Shown here: one piece after another, positions 44,642 through 53,190 of the stretch | Numbering within the stretch: the first letter of the stretch is position 1 | Layout: every line of letters begins with the position of its first letter | Assembly: GCA_002724925.1 (NCBI GenBank) | Contig: PBQA01000006.1 | Span: 81,691 to 145,690 of the forward strand | DNA length: 64,000 bases | Source of the DNA: Oceanospirillaceae bacterium | GTDB lineage: Bacteria; Pseudomonadota; Gammaproteobacteria; Pseudomonadales; Oceanobacteraceae | Direction of reading: 5' to 3' | Translations under genes and position numbers: made by a program | The notes under the pieces: model-generated | The model's database searches: none | Seen by the model: the letters and a program-made list of their open reading frames with translations, nothing else | What the model was told of the DNA's origin: nothing

Positions 44642-44657
44642 TGGCATAAGTGTCGCT
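44642..44657 (+). promoter_or_regulatory. Sigma-54 promoter of atzF
   Basis: TGGCATAAGTGTCGCT has the invariant GG and GC exactly 10 bases apart and resembles TGGCAC-N5-TTGCT. Transcription would begin near 44668, upstream of the AtzF start at 44698. Confidence 0.65.
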
Positions 44658-44663
44658 ATATAT

Positions 44664-44675
44664 CTTGTATACAAG
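44664..44675. promoter_or_regulatory. GntR-type operator at the atzF transcription start
   Basis: CTTGTATACAAG is a perfect 12-bp palindrome of the TTGTATACAA type bound by many FCD-class GntR regulators. It covers the transcription start predicted from the sigma-54 element. A GntR/FCD regulator gene follows atzF directly (46543-47223). Confidence 0.65.
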
Positions 44676-44697
44676 TATGAATTCAATGGCGGTTGGC

Positions 44698-46533
44698 ATG
44701 ACAGAAGTAACGACAGGAATTGGCTGGAATCTGAATGACTGGGGCCGGGCGTACCGGAATGGCGCTGATGCGCGCGGACTTCTTCTGTCTACCCGGAACG
44801 CCATTGCAGCAGATGAGCTGGATGCGAATGGATTACCCCGGCGTGGTAGTGCTTGGATTGCACTCGCCAGCGAGGAGCAGCTTACTAAGCAGATCAGTTA
44901 TCTCGAAAGTCTGAAAGCGTCCGCCGAGGAGGAGGGAACAGTCCTTCCTCTTTATGGTGTTCCGTTTGCGGTGAAAGACAATATTGATGCTGCGGACTTT
45001 CACACCACAGCGGCGTGCCCTGAATATGCCTACGAGCCGGATGACGATGCGTTTGTTGTTCAGCTTCTGCGCAAAGCAGGCGCGATTGTGATGGGAAAAA
45101 CAAACCTCGATCAATTCGCAACGGGGCTGGTGGGCACACGATCGCCCTATGGTGCTGTAAATAACGCATTTAACCCTGACTATATTTCCGGCGGCTCGAG
45201 CTCCGGCTCTGCAACCGCTGTGGCCAAAGGCCAGGTCGCTTTTTCATTGGGGACTGATACGGCTGGCTCTGGTCGGGTGCCTGCGGGTTTTAATCACATT
45301 GTTGGTTTAAAAGCGACGGTCGGAGCAATAAGTGCCTCAGGTGTTGTGCCCGCGTGTCGCAGCCTGGATTGCGTGTCCGTCTTTGCATTGAATACCCGTG
45401 ATGCAGAACGTATTTACGAAGTTGCAGCTCAGTACGATGAAGCCGATGGCTATGCCCGCTCACGTACGATGGTGCGCAATGAGCGTATTCAGACCCTTGG
45501 CATTCCTGCCGGCGCCCCATGGTTTGGTGACGAAGTTCAGAAAGCCGCCTATGACAAAGCCTGCGATCAGGCAGTTAATGCAGGGTTCGAATTAGTCGAA
45601 GTCGACTTTACCCCGATGTTTGAACTTGCCAGTCTTCTCTATCAGGGGCCATGGGTTGCAGAGCGTTACGCGGCGGTCGGCGAATTTCTGAAGCAAGACT
45701 TACCGGGCATTAACCCTGTCGTAAAAAGTATTATTGCTGGTGGCACCGAAGGCACTGCCGTGGATGCTTTCAAAGCCGAATATCGCCGTAAAGATCTGGC
45801 GCGGAAAATTCAGGGTGTCTTCAAGCACGTTGATGCATTGTTTGTCCCGACCACGCCACGTTTTCCATCGTCAGCGGACGTTGAGTCGGCCCCGGTTGAA
45901 GTGAACAGTCAGCTTGGCACTTACACTAATTTCGTCAACCTTGCCGACCTTTGCGCCTTGGCACTACCAGCACATATGCGTGAGGATGGCTTACCTTTTG
46001 GAGTGACTCTGATCGCACCTGCATGGCATGAGCTGGCTCTCACCAACTTTGCTGGCCAGTGGCAGTCATCTCTGCGACTGCCGGAAGCACCGGTCATGCT
46101 TGGCCAAAAAGAAGATGCCTCGGTTGTGGTCGCCGTGGTAGGTGCACACCTGACGGGGATGCCTCTGAACCATCAGTTGACCAGCCGTCACGCTACCCTG
46201 CTGGAGCAGACGCTTACGGCAAAGAAATATAAGTTGTATGCGCTGGCCAACACAGTACCACCAAAGCCTGGCCTCGTTCGTCTGAGTGAGAGTGAACTAG
46301 AGCGCGATGCACAAGCCGGACACCAGTTGATCGTCGAGTTGTGGCGTTTAGATCAGGCAGCTTTTGGTTCTTTCGTCGAAGAAATTCCACAGCCGTTGGG
46401 TATAGGTACCCTCGAGTTGGAAGACGGTCGTCTGGTGAAAGGCTTTATCTGTGAGCCCGAAGCGGTTGCGAGCGCAACCGACATCAGTCATCTCGGAGGA
46501 TGGCGGGCGTATATTTCTTCTCTCAATTCATAG
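44698..46533 (+). CDS. atzF: Allophanate hydrolase
   Basis: AtzF hydrolyses allophanate to ammonia and CO2 (two NH3 per allophanate over the complete reaction). The 611-residue protein has an amidase-signature domain with Lys93 (FAVKDNID), cis-Ser167 in SGGSSSGSA and nucleophile Ser191 in DTAGSGRVPAG. The C-terminal domain (residues about 440-611) has VGAHLTGMPLNHQL, KYKLYALANTVPPKPGLVR and GFICEPEAV, as in full-length AtzF. The ATG at 44698 is chosen because it follows GGCGGTTGG and lies downstream of the predicted transcription start; the open frame extends to 44650. No urea carboxylase is visible in the window. The regulator gene starts 9 bases after the stop codon. Confidence 0.93.
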   Translation: MTEVTTGIGWNLNDWGRAYRNGADARGLLLSTRNAIAADELDANGLPRRGSAWIALASEEQLTKQISYLESLKASAEEEGTVLPLYGVPFAVKDNIDAADFHTTAACPEYAYEPDDDAFVVQLLRKAGAIVMGKTNLDQFATGLVGTRSPYGAVNNAFNPDYISGGSSSGSATAVAKGQVAFSLGTDTAGSGRVPAGFNHIVGLKATVGAISASGVVPACRSLDCVSVFALNTRDAERIYEVAAQYDEADGYARSRTMVRNERIQTLGIPAGAPWFGDEVQKAAYDKACDQAVNAGFELVEVDFTPMFELASLLYQGPWVAERYAAVGEFLKQDLPGINPVVKSIIAGGTEGTAVDAFKAEYRRKDLARKIQGVFKHVDALFVPTTPRFPSSADVESAPVEVNSQLGTYTNFVNLADLCALALPAHMREDGLPFGVTLIAPAWHELALTNFAGQWQSSLRLPEAPVMLGQKEDASVVVAVVGAHLTGMPLNHQLTSRHATLLEQTLTAKKYKLYALANTVPPKPGLVRLSESELERDAQAGHQLIVELWRLDQAAFGSFVEEIPQPLGIGTLELEDGRLVKGFICEPEAVASATDISHLGGWRAYISSLNS

Positions 46534-46542
46534 GATGCGCCT

Positions 46543-47223
46543 GTGAATCTCGCCGAGAAAGTATATCGACAACTGAAAGAAGATATCTTCGATTTCAGAA
46601 TGCTGCCCGGAGACCGCTTCAGTGAAAGTGAAGTTGCTGAGCGAATGCAGGCTTCCAGAACGCCTGTCAGAGAGGCTCTGTATCGCCTTGAGCGTGATGG
46701 GTATGTGCAAGTGTACTTTCGCAATGGCTGGCAGGTCAGGCCTTTTGATTTCCGCTATTTTGAAGAACTCTACGATGTCCGCACTCTTCTTGAGTGCGAA
46801 GTCGTGCGGCGTTTGTGCATGGAAACCGATAGGGCAGAGCGTTTATCCGGGCTGGTGACAATATGGTGCTGCAAACCTTCGCAGAGACAGGTCGATCCTG
46901 TTGATGTTGCTTTTCTGGATGAAGAGTTTCACTTTGGTTTGCTGGAGTGCGGTGAAAATACACAGATGGAAGCTATTCACAAAGATGTGTGTGAGCGCCT
47001 GAGGATTATAAGGCGGCTGGATTTCTATGAGCCCGGACGGATACAGGCTACTTATGAAGAGCACAGTAGTATTTTAGAAGCGATTTTGTCCGCCGATAGC
47101 TCCCGCGCAACACGGGAGCTTACACGGCACATTGAGGTCAGCCGAAATACAGTCAGGGATATCACTGTTCACAGAATTCAGGAAGCGCGGCAACGGTACA
47201 CCACCGATTTATCAAGGAAATAG
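46543..47223 (+). CDS. GntR/FCD family transcriptional regulator
   Basis: The 226-residue regulator has an N-terminal winged helix (LAEKVYRQLKEDIFDFRMLPG, then FSESEVAERMQASRTPVREAL) and a C-terminal FCD ligand-binding domain (YDVRTLLECEVVRRL, FHFGLLECGENTQM, EEHSSILEAILSAD). The FCD domain normally binds a small carboxylate through a metal. It uses a GTG start with AGGATG upstream and is probably co-transcribed with atzF. The operator TTGTATACAA upstream of atzF is its likely target, with allophanate or a related compound the natural guess for inducer. Confidence 0.88.
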   Translation: MNLAEKVYRQLKEDIFDFRMLPGDRFSESEVAERMQASRTPVREALYRLERDGYVQVYFRNGWQVRPFDFRYFEELYDVRTLLECEVVRRLCMETDRAERLSGLVTIWCCKPSQRQVDPVDVAFLDEEFHFGLLECGENTQMEAIHKDVCERLRIIRRLDFYEPGRIQATYEEHSSILEAILSADSSRATRELTRHIEVSRNTVRDITVHRIQEARQRYTTDLSRK

Positions 47224-47261
47224 ATATGCACGATTTCAACGCACTACCATCAATCTCCTGA

Positions 47262-47274
47262 GCACTAATGGTGC
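47262..47274. promoter_or_regulatory. Candidate NtrC-like site upstream of urtA
   Basis: GCACTAATGGTGC contains both half-sites of the NtrC consensus but with a 5-base instead of a 7-base spacer. It lies about 85 bases before the sigma-54 element. A further half-site, GCACTACCAT, begins at 47241. Confidence 0.35.
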
Positions 47275-47356
47275 GTCATAATTAATTCCGACCGGAAATG
47301 CTCCCCCGGAGGGCACTCTATGCCCTGAAATTGCCGAAAAAATAAGAAATAAAAAC

Positions 47357-47372
47357 TGGTACGGCGATTGCT
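47357..47372 (+). promoter_or_regulatory. Sigma-54 promoter of the urt operon
   Basis: TGGTACGGCGATTGCT matches TGGCAC-N5-TTGCT at all key positions except one, with GG and GC 10 bases apart. Transcription would start near 47383, about 84 bases before urtA. Confidence 0.75.
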
Positions 47373-47466
47373 CTAACTAGATCGGTTTTATAGTTGCCCG
47401 CTCTTACACACCCCCAATAAAAGAGTCGAGGCCGGACATAATCCTGACCATAAAAAGGAAATAACT

Positions 47467-48780
47467 ATGAAAAAAGTAAGTCTCAAAACTCTGATGAAAG
47501 CTTCTCAAATTGTTGGTATGACAGCGATGGCTGCAGGTGTAAGCATTGCTAACGCTGCCGATGACACCATCAAAGTGGGTGTTCTGCACTCGCTGTCGGG
47601 CACTATGGCGATTTCAGAAACCACTCTGAAAGACACTGTTCTTATGATGATTGAAGAACAGAATAAAAAAGGCGGCCTGCTGGGCAAGAAACTCGAGCCA
47701 GTGGTCGTTGACCCTGCGTCGAACTGGCCGCTATTTGCAGAAAAAACCCGTGAGCTTCTTGAAAAAGAAGACGTGGATGTCATCTTCGGTTGCTGGACGT
47801 CAGTATCCCGTAAGTCCGTTCTGCCTGTTGTAGAAGAGCTGAATGGCCTGATGTTCTACCCAGTACAGTACGAAGGTGAAGAGTCTTCATACAATGTATT
47901 TTACACGGGCGCAGCGCCTAACCAGCAGGCAATCCCGGCGGTTGATTATCTGATTAATGATCTCGGTGTTGAGCGTTTTGTACTGGCCGGTACTGACTAT
48001 GTTTACCCACGTACGACCAACAAAATTCTTGAGTCATACCTGAAGTCGAAAGGCGTTGCCGAGAAAGACATCATGGTGAACTACACGCCATTTGGTCACA
48101 GCGATTGGCAGACCATTGTTTCTGATATCAAAAAGTTTGGTGCTGCGGGTAAGAAAACAGCCGTAGTTTCTACCATCAACGGTGATGCAAACGTTCCTTT
48201 CTATAAAGAGCTTGCCAACCAGGGTGTTGCTTCTGAAGACATTCCAGTGGTTGCTTTCTCTGTCGGTGAAGAAGAACTGTCAGGTTTTGATACTGCACCG
48301 CTGGTCGGTCACCTTGCTGCATGGAACTACTTCCAGAGCGCAGAAAGCGAAGCGAACGATGAGTTTATCGCTGCATGGCATAACTACATCGGTGATGAAG
48401 ATCGTGTAACCAATGACCCGATGGAAGCGACGTATATCGGTTTCAGCATGTGGGCCGAAGCAGTTGAAAAAGCAGGCTCTGCTGACGTTGATAAAGTGCG
48501 CTCTGCCATGTACGGCATTGAAGTACCTAACCTCACTGGCGGTACTGCGGTCATGAACGAAAACCACCACTTGTCGAAGCCGGTACTGATCGGTGAAATT
48601 CAGGAAGATGGCCAGTTCGAAATCGTTTGGGCAACTGACGAAGAAGTGAAAGGTGACGCATGGACGGATTACCTGCCAGAAAGCGCCAACCTGATCTCCG
48701 ACTGGACGGCACCCATTAATTGCGGAAACTACAACACCTCAACGAAAACCTGTGGTGGTTCAGCGGTTGCTGGCGAGTAA
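47467..48780 (+). CDS. urtA: Urea ABC transporter, substrate-binding protein
   Basis: UrtA binds urea in the periplasm and delivers it to UrtBC. The 437-residue protein has a signal peptide (ending SIANA-AD). The mature protein has the urea-binding family pattern IKVGVLHSLSGTMAISET, NWPLFAEKTRELL, FGCWTSVSRKSVLPV, LMFYPVQYEGEESS and AGTDYVYPRTTNKIL. Length and motifs are typical. It leads a five-gene operon under a sigma-54 promoter. AAGGAAAT precedes the start. Confidence 0.96.
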   Translation: MKKVSLKTLMKASQIVGMTAMAAGVSIANAADDTIKVGVLHSLSGTMAISETTLKDTVLMMIEEQNKKGGLLGKKLEPVVVDPASNWPLFAEKTRELLEKEDVDVIFGCWTSVSRKSVLPVVEELNGLMFYPVQYEGEESSYNVFYTGAAPNQQAIPAVDYLINDLGVERFVLAGTDYVYPRTTNKILESYLKSKGVAEKDIMVNYTPFGHSDWQTIVSDIKKFGAAGKKTAVVSTINGDANVPFYKELANQGVASEDIPVVAFSVGEEELSGFDTAPLVGHLAAWNYFQSAESEANDEFIAAWHNYIGDEDRVTNDPMEATYIGFSMWAEAVEKAGSADVDKVRSAMYGIEVPNLTGGTAVMNENHHLSKPVLIGEIQEDGQFEIVWATDEEVKGDAWTDYLPESANLISDWTAPINCGNYNTSTKTCGGSAVAGE

Positions 48781-48887
48781 TTTACTCCCATGGCAACAGT
48801 GCGTGAATAAAAGCGCGCTGTAGTTCGCAACAAGGACAGGCGGGGGGGGTTCTCCCCTGCCGCTCTCAAAAATTCCCGGTGATAACT

Positions 48888-50510
48888 ATGTTTTCTGTAT
48901 TGATACGGACGGCCGTGCTGTTCGCATTTGTTTTGTATACTGTGGTGGCAGGGGCTGAAGCATCACCTACGAAGCCCAACACAGCATTGCATGCGATAGC
49001 TCAAGAATTAATCGATGCAGGGTATCGAGAAAAACAGGCATTAACAGAACGCCTGACGACCATCGATGACCCAAAAACTCTCGAATTTATGCAGGTGATG
49101 GTCGAAGGTGACCTGTACTACCGCAAAGATGATCGCGTTGTCGTTATTAAAGGCGATAACGCGGTAACAACCTTCTTCAGTGGTGAAGAGATCACCCTGG
49201 AAAGTAAGCGCGATATCAAAAAGATCAGTGTAAATAATAAATTGCGTGTCTTGCTCAGAGGCGGCATCGCACGTTTACAGATCTTCTCTGATGATCCGGA
49301 AATGCGTATGCAGGCAGCCGTCAATCTGCTGAAGTCTGCAGAGGATCTCGATCAGGCAACACTGGACGAAGCATTAAGCAACGAAGAAAAACCTGACGTT
49401 CGGGACGTCCTGTCGCTGGTGAAAGGCATTCGTTTACTGGAAGCCGATACCGAAAAAGAGCGTTTAGAGGGAGTAAGTTATCTATCAGGATCACTTTACC
49501 CAGATGTTCGTGGCGCATTGGCTAACTATCGCCGTGCTGCTGAAGCAGATTCCCGTACCGAAGAAATTCAGGCAGCGGATGAGGCTCTCAAAAAGATCGA
49601 AAGCCTGCTGTCACTGAACAGCGTTGCTGAGAACCTTTATTTTGGCCTGGCACTGGGTGCTGTATTGCTGCTTGCCGCGATCGGCCTGGCGATTACGTTC
49701 GGTGTTATGGGTGTGATCAACATGGCTCACGGCGAGATGATTATGCTGGGTGCCTACACGACGTATGTCGTCCAGCAGCTGATGCCGGATCATATTGGTA
49801 TGTCTCTGGCGGTTGCCGTTCCGGCTGCGTTTCTTGTCAGTGGATTTGTCGGTGTTCTGATTGAGCGTGGTGTGATCCGACACTTGTACGGGCGCCCGCT
49901 GGAAACTCTGCTGGCCACTTTCGGTATCAGCCTGGTACTGCAGCAAGCTGTGCGCTCTGTCTTCAGCCCGCTGAATCGTGAAGTGGCTACGCCTGACTGG
50001 ATGGCGGGAACCTTTATGATTAATCCGGCGCTTGAACTGACCTTTAACCGTTTATACATCATTATTTTCAGCTTGCTGGTACTGGCACTTCTGGCTCTGA
50101 TTCTTAAGCGTACTTTGTTCGGTCTGCAGATGCGTGCAGTAACTATGAATCGCCCGATGGCGAGTTCGATGGGTATTCGTACGGGTTGGGTCGATGCGCT
50201 GACATTTGGCCTCGGCTCAGGTATCGCAGGCATCGCAGGCGTTGCCTTGTCGCAGCTTACTAACGTTGGCCCGAACATGGGGCAGGCCTACATTATCGAC
50301 TCCTTTATGGTCGTCGTATTTGGTGGCGTGGGTAACCTGTGGGGCACTTTAGTTGGCGCTATGTCGCTGGGGGTTGTGAATAAACTGCTTGAGCCATGGG
50401 CCGGAGCGGTTGTCGCAAAAATTCTCGTACTGATATTTATTATTCTGTTTATCCAGAAGCGTCCTCGTGGGTTGTTTGCCCTCAAAGGTCGTGCAGCGGA
50501 TATGGGTTAA
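48888..50510 (+). CDS. urtB: Urea ABC transporter, permease UrtB
   Basis: The 540-residue permease has an N-terminal signal/anchor (TAVLFAFVLYTVVAGAEA) and a 220-residue extracytoplasmic helical extension characteristic of UrtB. The LivH-like membrane domain follows (VMGVINMAHGEMIMLGAYTTY, LYGRPLETLLATFGISL, VVVFGGVGNLWGTLVGA). The ATG at 48888 is used; an in-frame GTG at 48879 is possible. A 107-base gap with a G/C-rich hairpin-like sequence (GGGGGGGGTTCTCCCC) separates it from urtA and could lower downstream expression relative to the binding protein. Confidence 0.95.
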   Translation: MFSVLIRTAVLFAFVLYTVVAGAEASPTKPNTALHAIAQELIDAGYREKQALTERLTTIDDPKTLEFMQVMVEGDLYYRKDDRVVVIKGDNAVTTFFSGEEITLESKRDIKKISVNNKLRVLLRGGIARLQIFSDDPEMRMQAAVNLLKSAEDLDQATLDEALSNEEKPDVRDVLSLVKGIRLLEADTEKERLEGVSYLSGSLYPDVRGALANYRRAAEADSRTEEIQAADEALKKIESLLSLNSVAENLYFGLALGAVLLLAAIGLAITFGVMGVINMAHGEMIMLGAYTTYVVQQLMPDHIGMSLAVAVPAAFLVSGFVGVLIERGVIRHLYGRPLETLLATFGISLVLQQAVRSVFSPLNREVATPDWMAGTFMINPALELTFNRLYIIIFSLLVLALLALILKRTLFGLQMRAVTMNRPMASSMGIRTGWVDALTFGLGSGIAGIAGVALSQLTNVGPNMGQAYIIDSFMVVVFGGVGNLWGTLVGAMSLGVVNKLLEPWAGAVVAKILVLIFIILFIQKRPRGLFALKGRAADMG

Positions 50511-50520
50511 GGAGCACACA

Positions 50521-51693
50521 ATGAAACAGGAAATTAAAGGTGGCCCTTTAACCCGGTTGATTATGAACGACGTCGCCGGGCGACGGATGATGATGATCAT
50601 CCTGGCCATCGCTATTATCGTGCCTTTCTGCAATCTGGTCTTCCCTGAAGGTTCTGCACTGCATGTATCGACCTACACAATGACCTTGTTAGGTAAATAT
50701 CTTTGTTACGCCCTTCTCGCGGTATCCGTTGATTTAATCTGGGGCTACTGCGGAATTCTAAGTCTGGGCCACGGTGCGTTCTTTGCTCTGGGTGGTTACG
50801 CGATGGGCATGTATTTGATGCGTCAGATTGGCGATCGCGGTGTGTATGCCAATCCAGACCTGCCAGATTTTATGGTGTTCCTGAACTGGACAGAGCTACC
50901 CTGGTATTGGTTCGGCTTTGATCAGTTCTGGTTTGCCATGGTGATGGTGTTGGCCGTACCGGGGATTCTGGCGTTCGTATTTGGTGCGCTGGCCTTCCGT
51001 TCGCGGGTGACCGGGGTTTACCTCTCTATTATTACTCAGGCACTGACGTATGCCCTGATGCTGGCGTTCTTCCGTAATGATATGGGCTTCGGCGGTAATA
51101 ATGGTCTGACCGACTTTAAAGATATTCTGGGCTTTGATTTACAGGCCGACTCAACGCGAGCAGCACTGTTTTTTGCCTCCGGTATTGCTTTGATCCTTGG
51201 GTACTTAATCAGTCGCTTTATTGTGACGTCCAAGCTTGGACGAGTGTTGGTTGCCATCAGGGACAGTGAGTCACGGGCGCGGTTCTTAGGGTATCGCGTG
51301 GAATGGTACAAGCTCTTTGTATTTGTCGTTTCCGCGATGCTGGCGGGTGTTGCGGGGGCCTTGTACGTGCCTCAGGTTGGTATTATTAATCCGGGCGAGT
51401 TTGCACCGATTAACTCGATTGAAATGATTATCTGGGTTGCCGTCGGTGGTCGTGGCACCTTATTTGGTGCTGTGATCGGTGCCATATTGGTGAACTATGC
51501 AAAAACCTACTTCACTGGCGCCTTTGCAGAGCTCTGGCTGTTTATGCTGGGCGGCCTGTTTGTTCTTACTACGCTCTACCTGCCGAAAGGTGTCGTTGGT
51601 TTATGGGCGCAGATAAAAGATAAATTTTTCTCGTCGGGTGGGGGTGGCCAGTCAGGCAATCCTGCCACCGATAACGCGGAGGGCAAAGTATGA
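50521..51693 (+). CDS. urtC: Urea ABC transporter, permease UrtC
   Basis: The 390-residue LivM-like permease has multiple hydrophobic helices and motifs of the urea family (VDLIWGYCGILSLGHGAFFALGG as the hydrophobic signature region, SRVTGVYLSIITQALTYA, FRNDMGFGGNNGLTDF). The ATG at 50521 follows AAGGAGC right after the urtB stop codon; a longer in-frame reading into urtB is rejected. It overlaps urtD by 4 bp. Confidence 0.95.
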   Translation: MKQEIKGGPLTRLIMNDVAGRRMMMIILAIAIIVPFCNLVFPEGSALHVSTYTMTLLGKYLCYALLAVSVDLIWGYCGILSLGHGAFFALGGYAMGMYLMRQIGDRGVYANPDLPDFMVFLNWTELPWYWFGFDQFWFAMVMVLAVPGILAFVFGALAFRSRVTGVYLSIITQALTYALMLAFFRNDMGFGGNNGLTDFKDILGFDLQADSTRAALFFASGIALILGYLISRFIVTSKLGRVLVAIRDSESRARFLGYRVEWYKLFVFVVSAMLAGVAGALYVPQVGIINPGEFAPINSIEMIIWVAVGGRGTLFGAVIGAILVNYAKTYFTGAFAELWLFMLGGLFVLTTLYLPKGVVGLWAQIKDKFFSSGGGGQSGNPATDNAEGKV

Positions 51694-52457
51694 GCCTTGC
51701 GAAAACGAAACATATTGAGCAGCCTACTGTTCTCTACATGGACGGTGTCAGTGTCAGTTTTGATGGCTTTAAAGCGTTGAACTCTCTGTCGCTTTTTATC
51801 GAACCGGGAGAAATGCGCGCAATTATCGGCCCGAACGGTGCCGGTAAAACTACCATGATGGATGTCATCACAGGCAAGACCCGCCCCGACGAAGGGACGA
51901 TTCTGTTTAATGATGAGCTCGACCTGACGCGTTACGACGAAGCGCAGGTAGCGAATATGGGCGTTGGTCGTAAGTTTCAGAAACCAAGCGTGATTGAGAG
52001 CCTGACAGTATTCGAAAACCTCGAAATGTCGTTAAAAGGTGGTCGCTCAGTCTGGCAGGCGCTGACCCATAAACTGACGGGCGCAAAGCAGGATAAAATC
52101 GACGAAATTCTATCCATGATTGACCTGAAAGATCGCCTCTATGAGGACGCGGGTAGCTTGTCGCATGGCCAGAAACAGTGGCTTGAAATCGGCATGTTGT
52201 TAGGTCAGGAGCCTGAACTGCTCTTGATTGATGAACCTGCTGCCGGAATGACCGACGAAGAAACGATGAAAACGGCTGAGCTGTTTAAAGAGCTCTCTAA
52301 AAAGCACTCTTTAATGGTAGTCGAGCACGATATGGACTTCATCGAAGCCCTGGATTGCCGTGTGACGGTACTGCACGAAGGGTCGGTACTGGCGGAAGGC
52401 AGTCTGGCGAATGTGAAGAATAACCAGCAGGTTATCGAAGTGTATCTGGGGCGCTGA
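51690..52457 (+). CDS. urtD: Urea ABC transporter, ATP-binding protein UrtD
   Basis: The 255-residue LivG-like ATPase has Walker A IIGPNGAGKTT, the signature LSHGQKQWLEIGMLL (SHGQ in place of SGGQ, usual for UrtD), Walker B LLLIDEPAAGMTDEE and the switch VVEHDMDF. It starts with ATGA overlapping the end of urtC and is followed one base later by urtE. Confidence 0.96.
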   Translation: MSLAKTKHIEQPTVLYMDGVSVSFDGFKALNSLSLFIEPGEMRAIIGPNGAGKTTMMDVITGKTRPDEGTILFNDELDLTRYDEAQVANMGVGRKFQKPSVIESLTVFENLEMSLKGGRSVWQALTHKLTGAKQDKIDEILSMIDLKDRLYEDAGSLSHGQKQWLEIGMLLGQEPELLLIDEPAAGMTDEETMKTAELFKELSKKHSLMVVEHDMDFIEALDCRVTVLHEGSVLAEGSLANVKNNQQVIEVYLGR

Positions 52458-52458
52458 T

Positions 52459-53157
52459 ATGTTGAATGTAACGGATTTAAATGTTTCTTACGGCGCCAGT
52501 CAGGCTCTTTACAATGTCAGTCTGAAAGCGGATGTCGGTAAAGTCACCTGTGTTCTCGGCCGCAATGGTGTTGGTAAAACCACCCTGATGAAGTCGCTGG
52601 CAGGGCATCTGGCACCGGGGTCGGGTGATATCACCTGGGACGGAAAAAGCATTATAAAACTCGCGCCCTATGACCGCGCGAAACAGGGGATTGCGTTTGT
52701 ACCCCAGGGTCGGGACATCTTTCCGCAGCTGACGGTAGAAGAAAATCTTCAGACCGCGTTTTCAGCGGTGCCGCGCTCCCAGCGTTTTATCGACCCGGAA
52801 GTCTTTTCGCTTTTTCCTGTGTTGCAGCAGATGCTCAAACGTCGTGGTGGTGACCTCTCGGGTGGTCAGCAACAGCAGCTAGCGATTGCTCGAGCACTGT
52901 TATTACGCCCGAAAATGTTGATTCTTGATGAACCAACCGAGGGTATTCAGCCATCGATTATTAAAGACATTGGTCGCGTCATTAAACTGCTTCGTGATCG
53001 CGGTGATATGGCGATTGTTCTTGTCGAGCAGTACCTCGACTTTGCTAAAGAACTCGCGGATGAATTTATTATTCTTGAGCGGGGGAGAGTGGTAAGTCAG
53101 GGGACGGGTGAAGAGCTTGAACACTCCGAGGAAGCGAAGGAGCTTCTGGCTATTTGA
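52459..53157 (+). CDS. urtE: Urea ABC transporter, ATP-binding protein UrtE
   Basis: The 232-residue LivF-like ATPase has Walker A VLGRNGVGKTTLMKSL, Q-loop GIAFVPQGRDIFPQLTVEEN, signature DLSGGQQQQLAIARAL and Walker B LILDEPTEGIQPSI. It closes the urtABCDE operon. No urease genes follow; a repeat-filled gap does. Confidence 0.96.
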   Translation: MLNVTDLNVSYGASQALYNVSLKADVGKVTCVLGRNGVGKTTLMKSLAGHLAPGSGDITWDGKSIIKLAPYDRAKQGIAFVPQGRDIFPQLTVEENLQTAFSAVPRSQRFIDPEVFSLFPVLQQMLKRRGGDLSGGQQQQLAIARALLLRPKMLILDEPTEGIQPSIIKDIGRVIKLLRDRGDMAIVLVEQYLDFAKELADEFIILERGRVVSQGTGEELEHSEEAKELLAI

Positions 53158-53190
53158 TTTGTTGGCGGCTTTGAAACCGCTGATTCCTTA

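Noticed and set aside
44650..44697. Longer AtzF N-terminus beginning at 44650
   Set aside because: It would start upstream of the transcription start predicted from the sigma-54 element and includes the GntR operator; the ATG at 44698 has a better ribosome site.
44427..44804. Minus-strand frame of 125 codons across the atzF leader
   Set aside because: It overlaps the sigma-54 promoter, operator and atzF start, its composition is Arg/Phe-rich, and no ribosome site is evident; regulatory DNA explains the region better.
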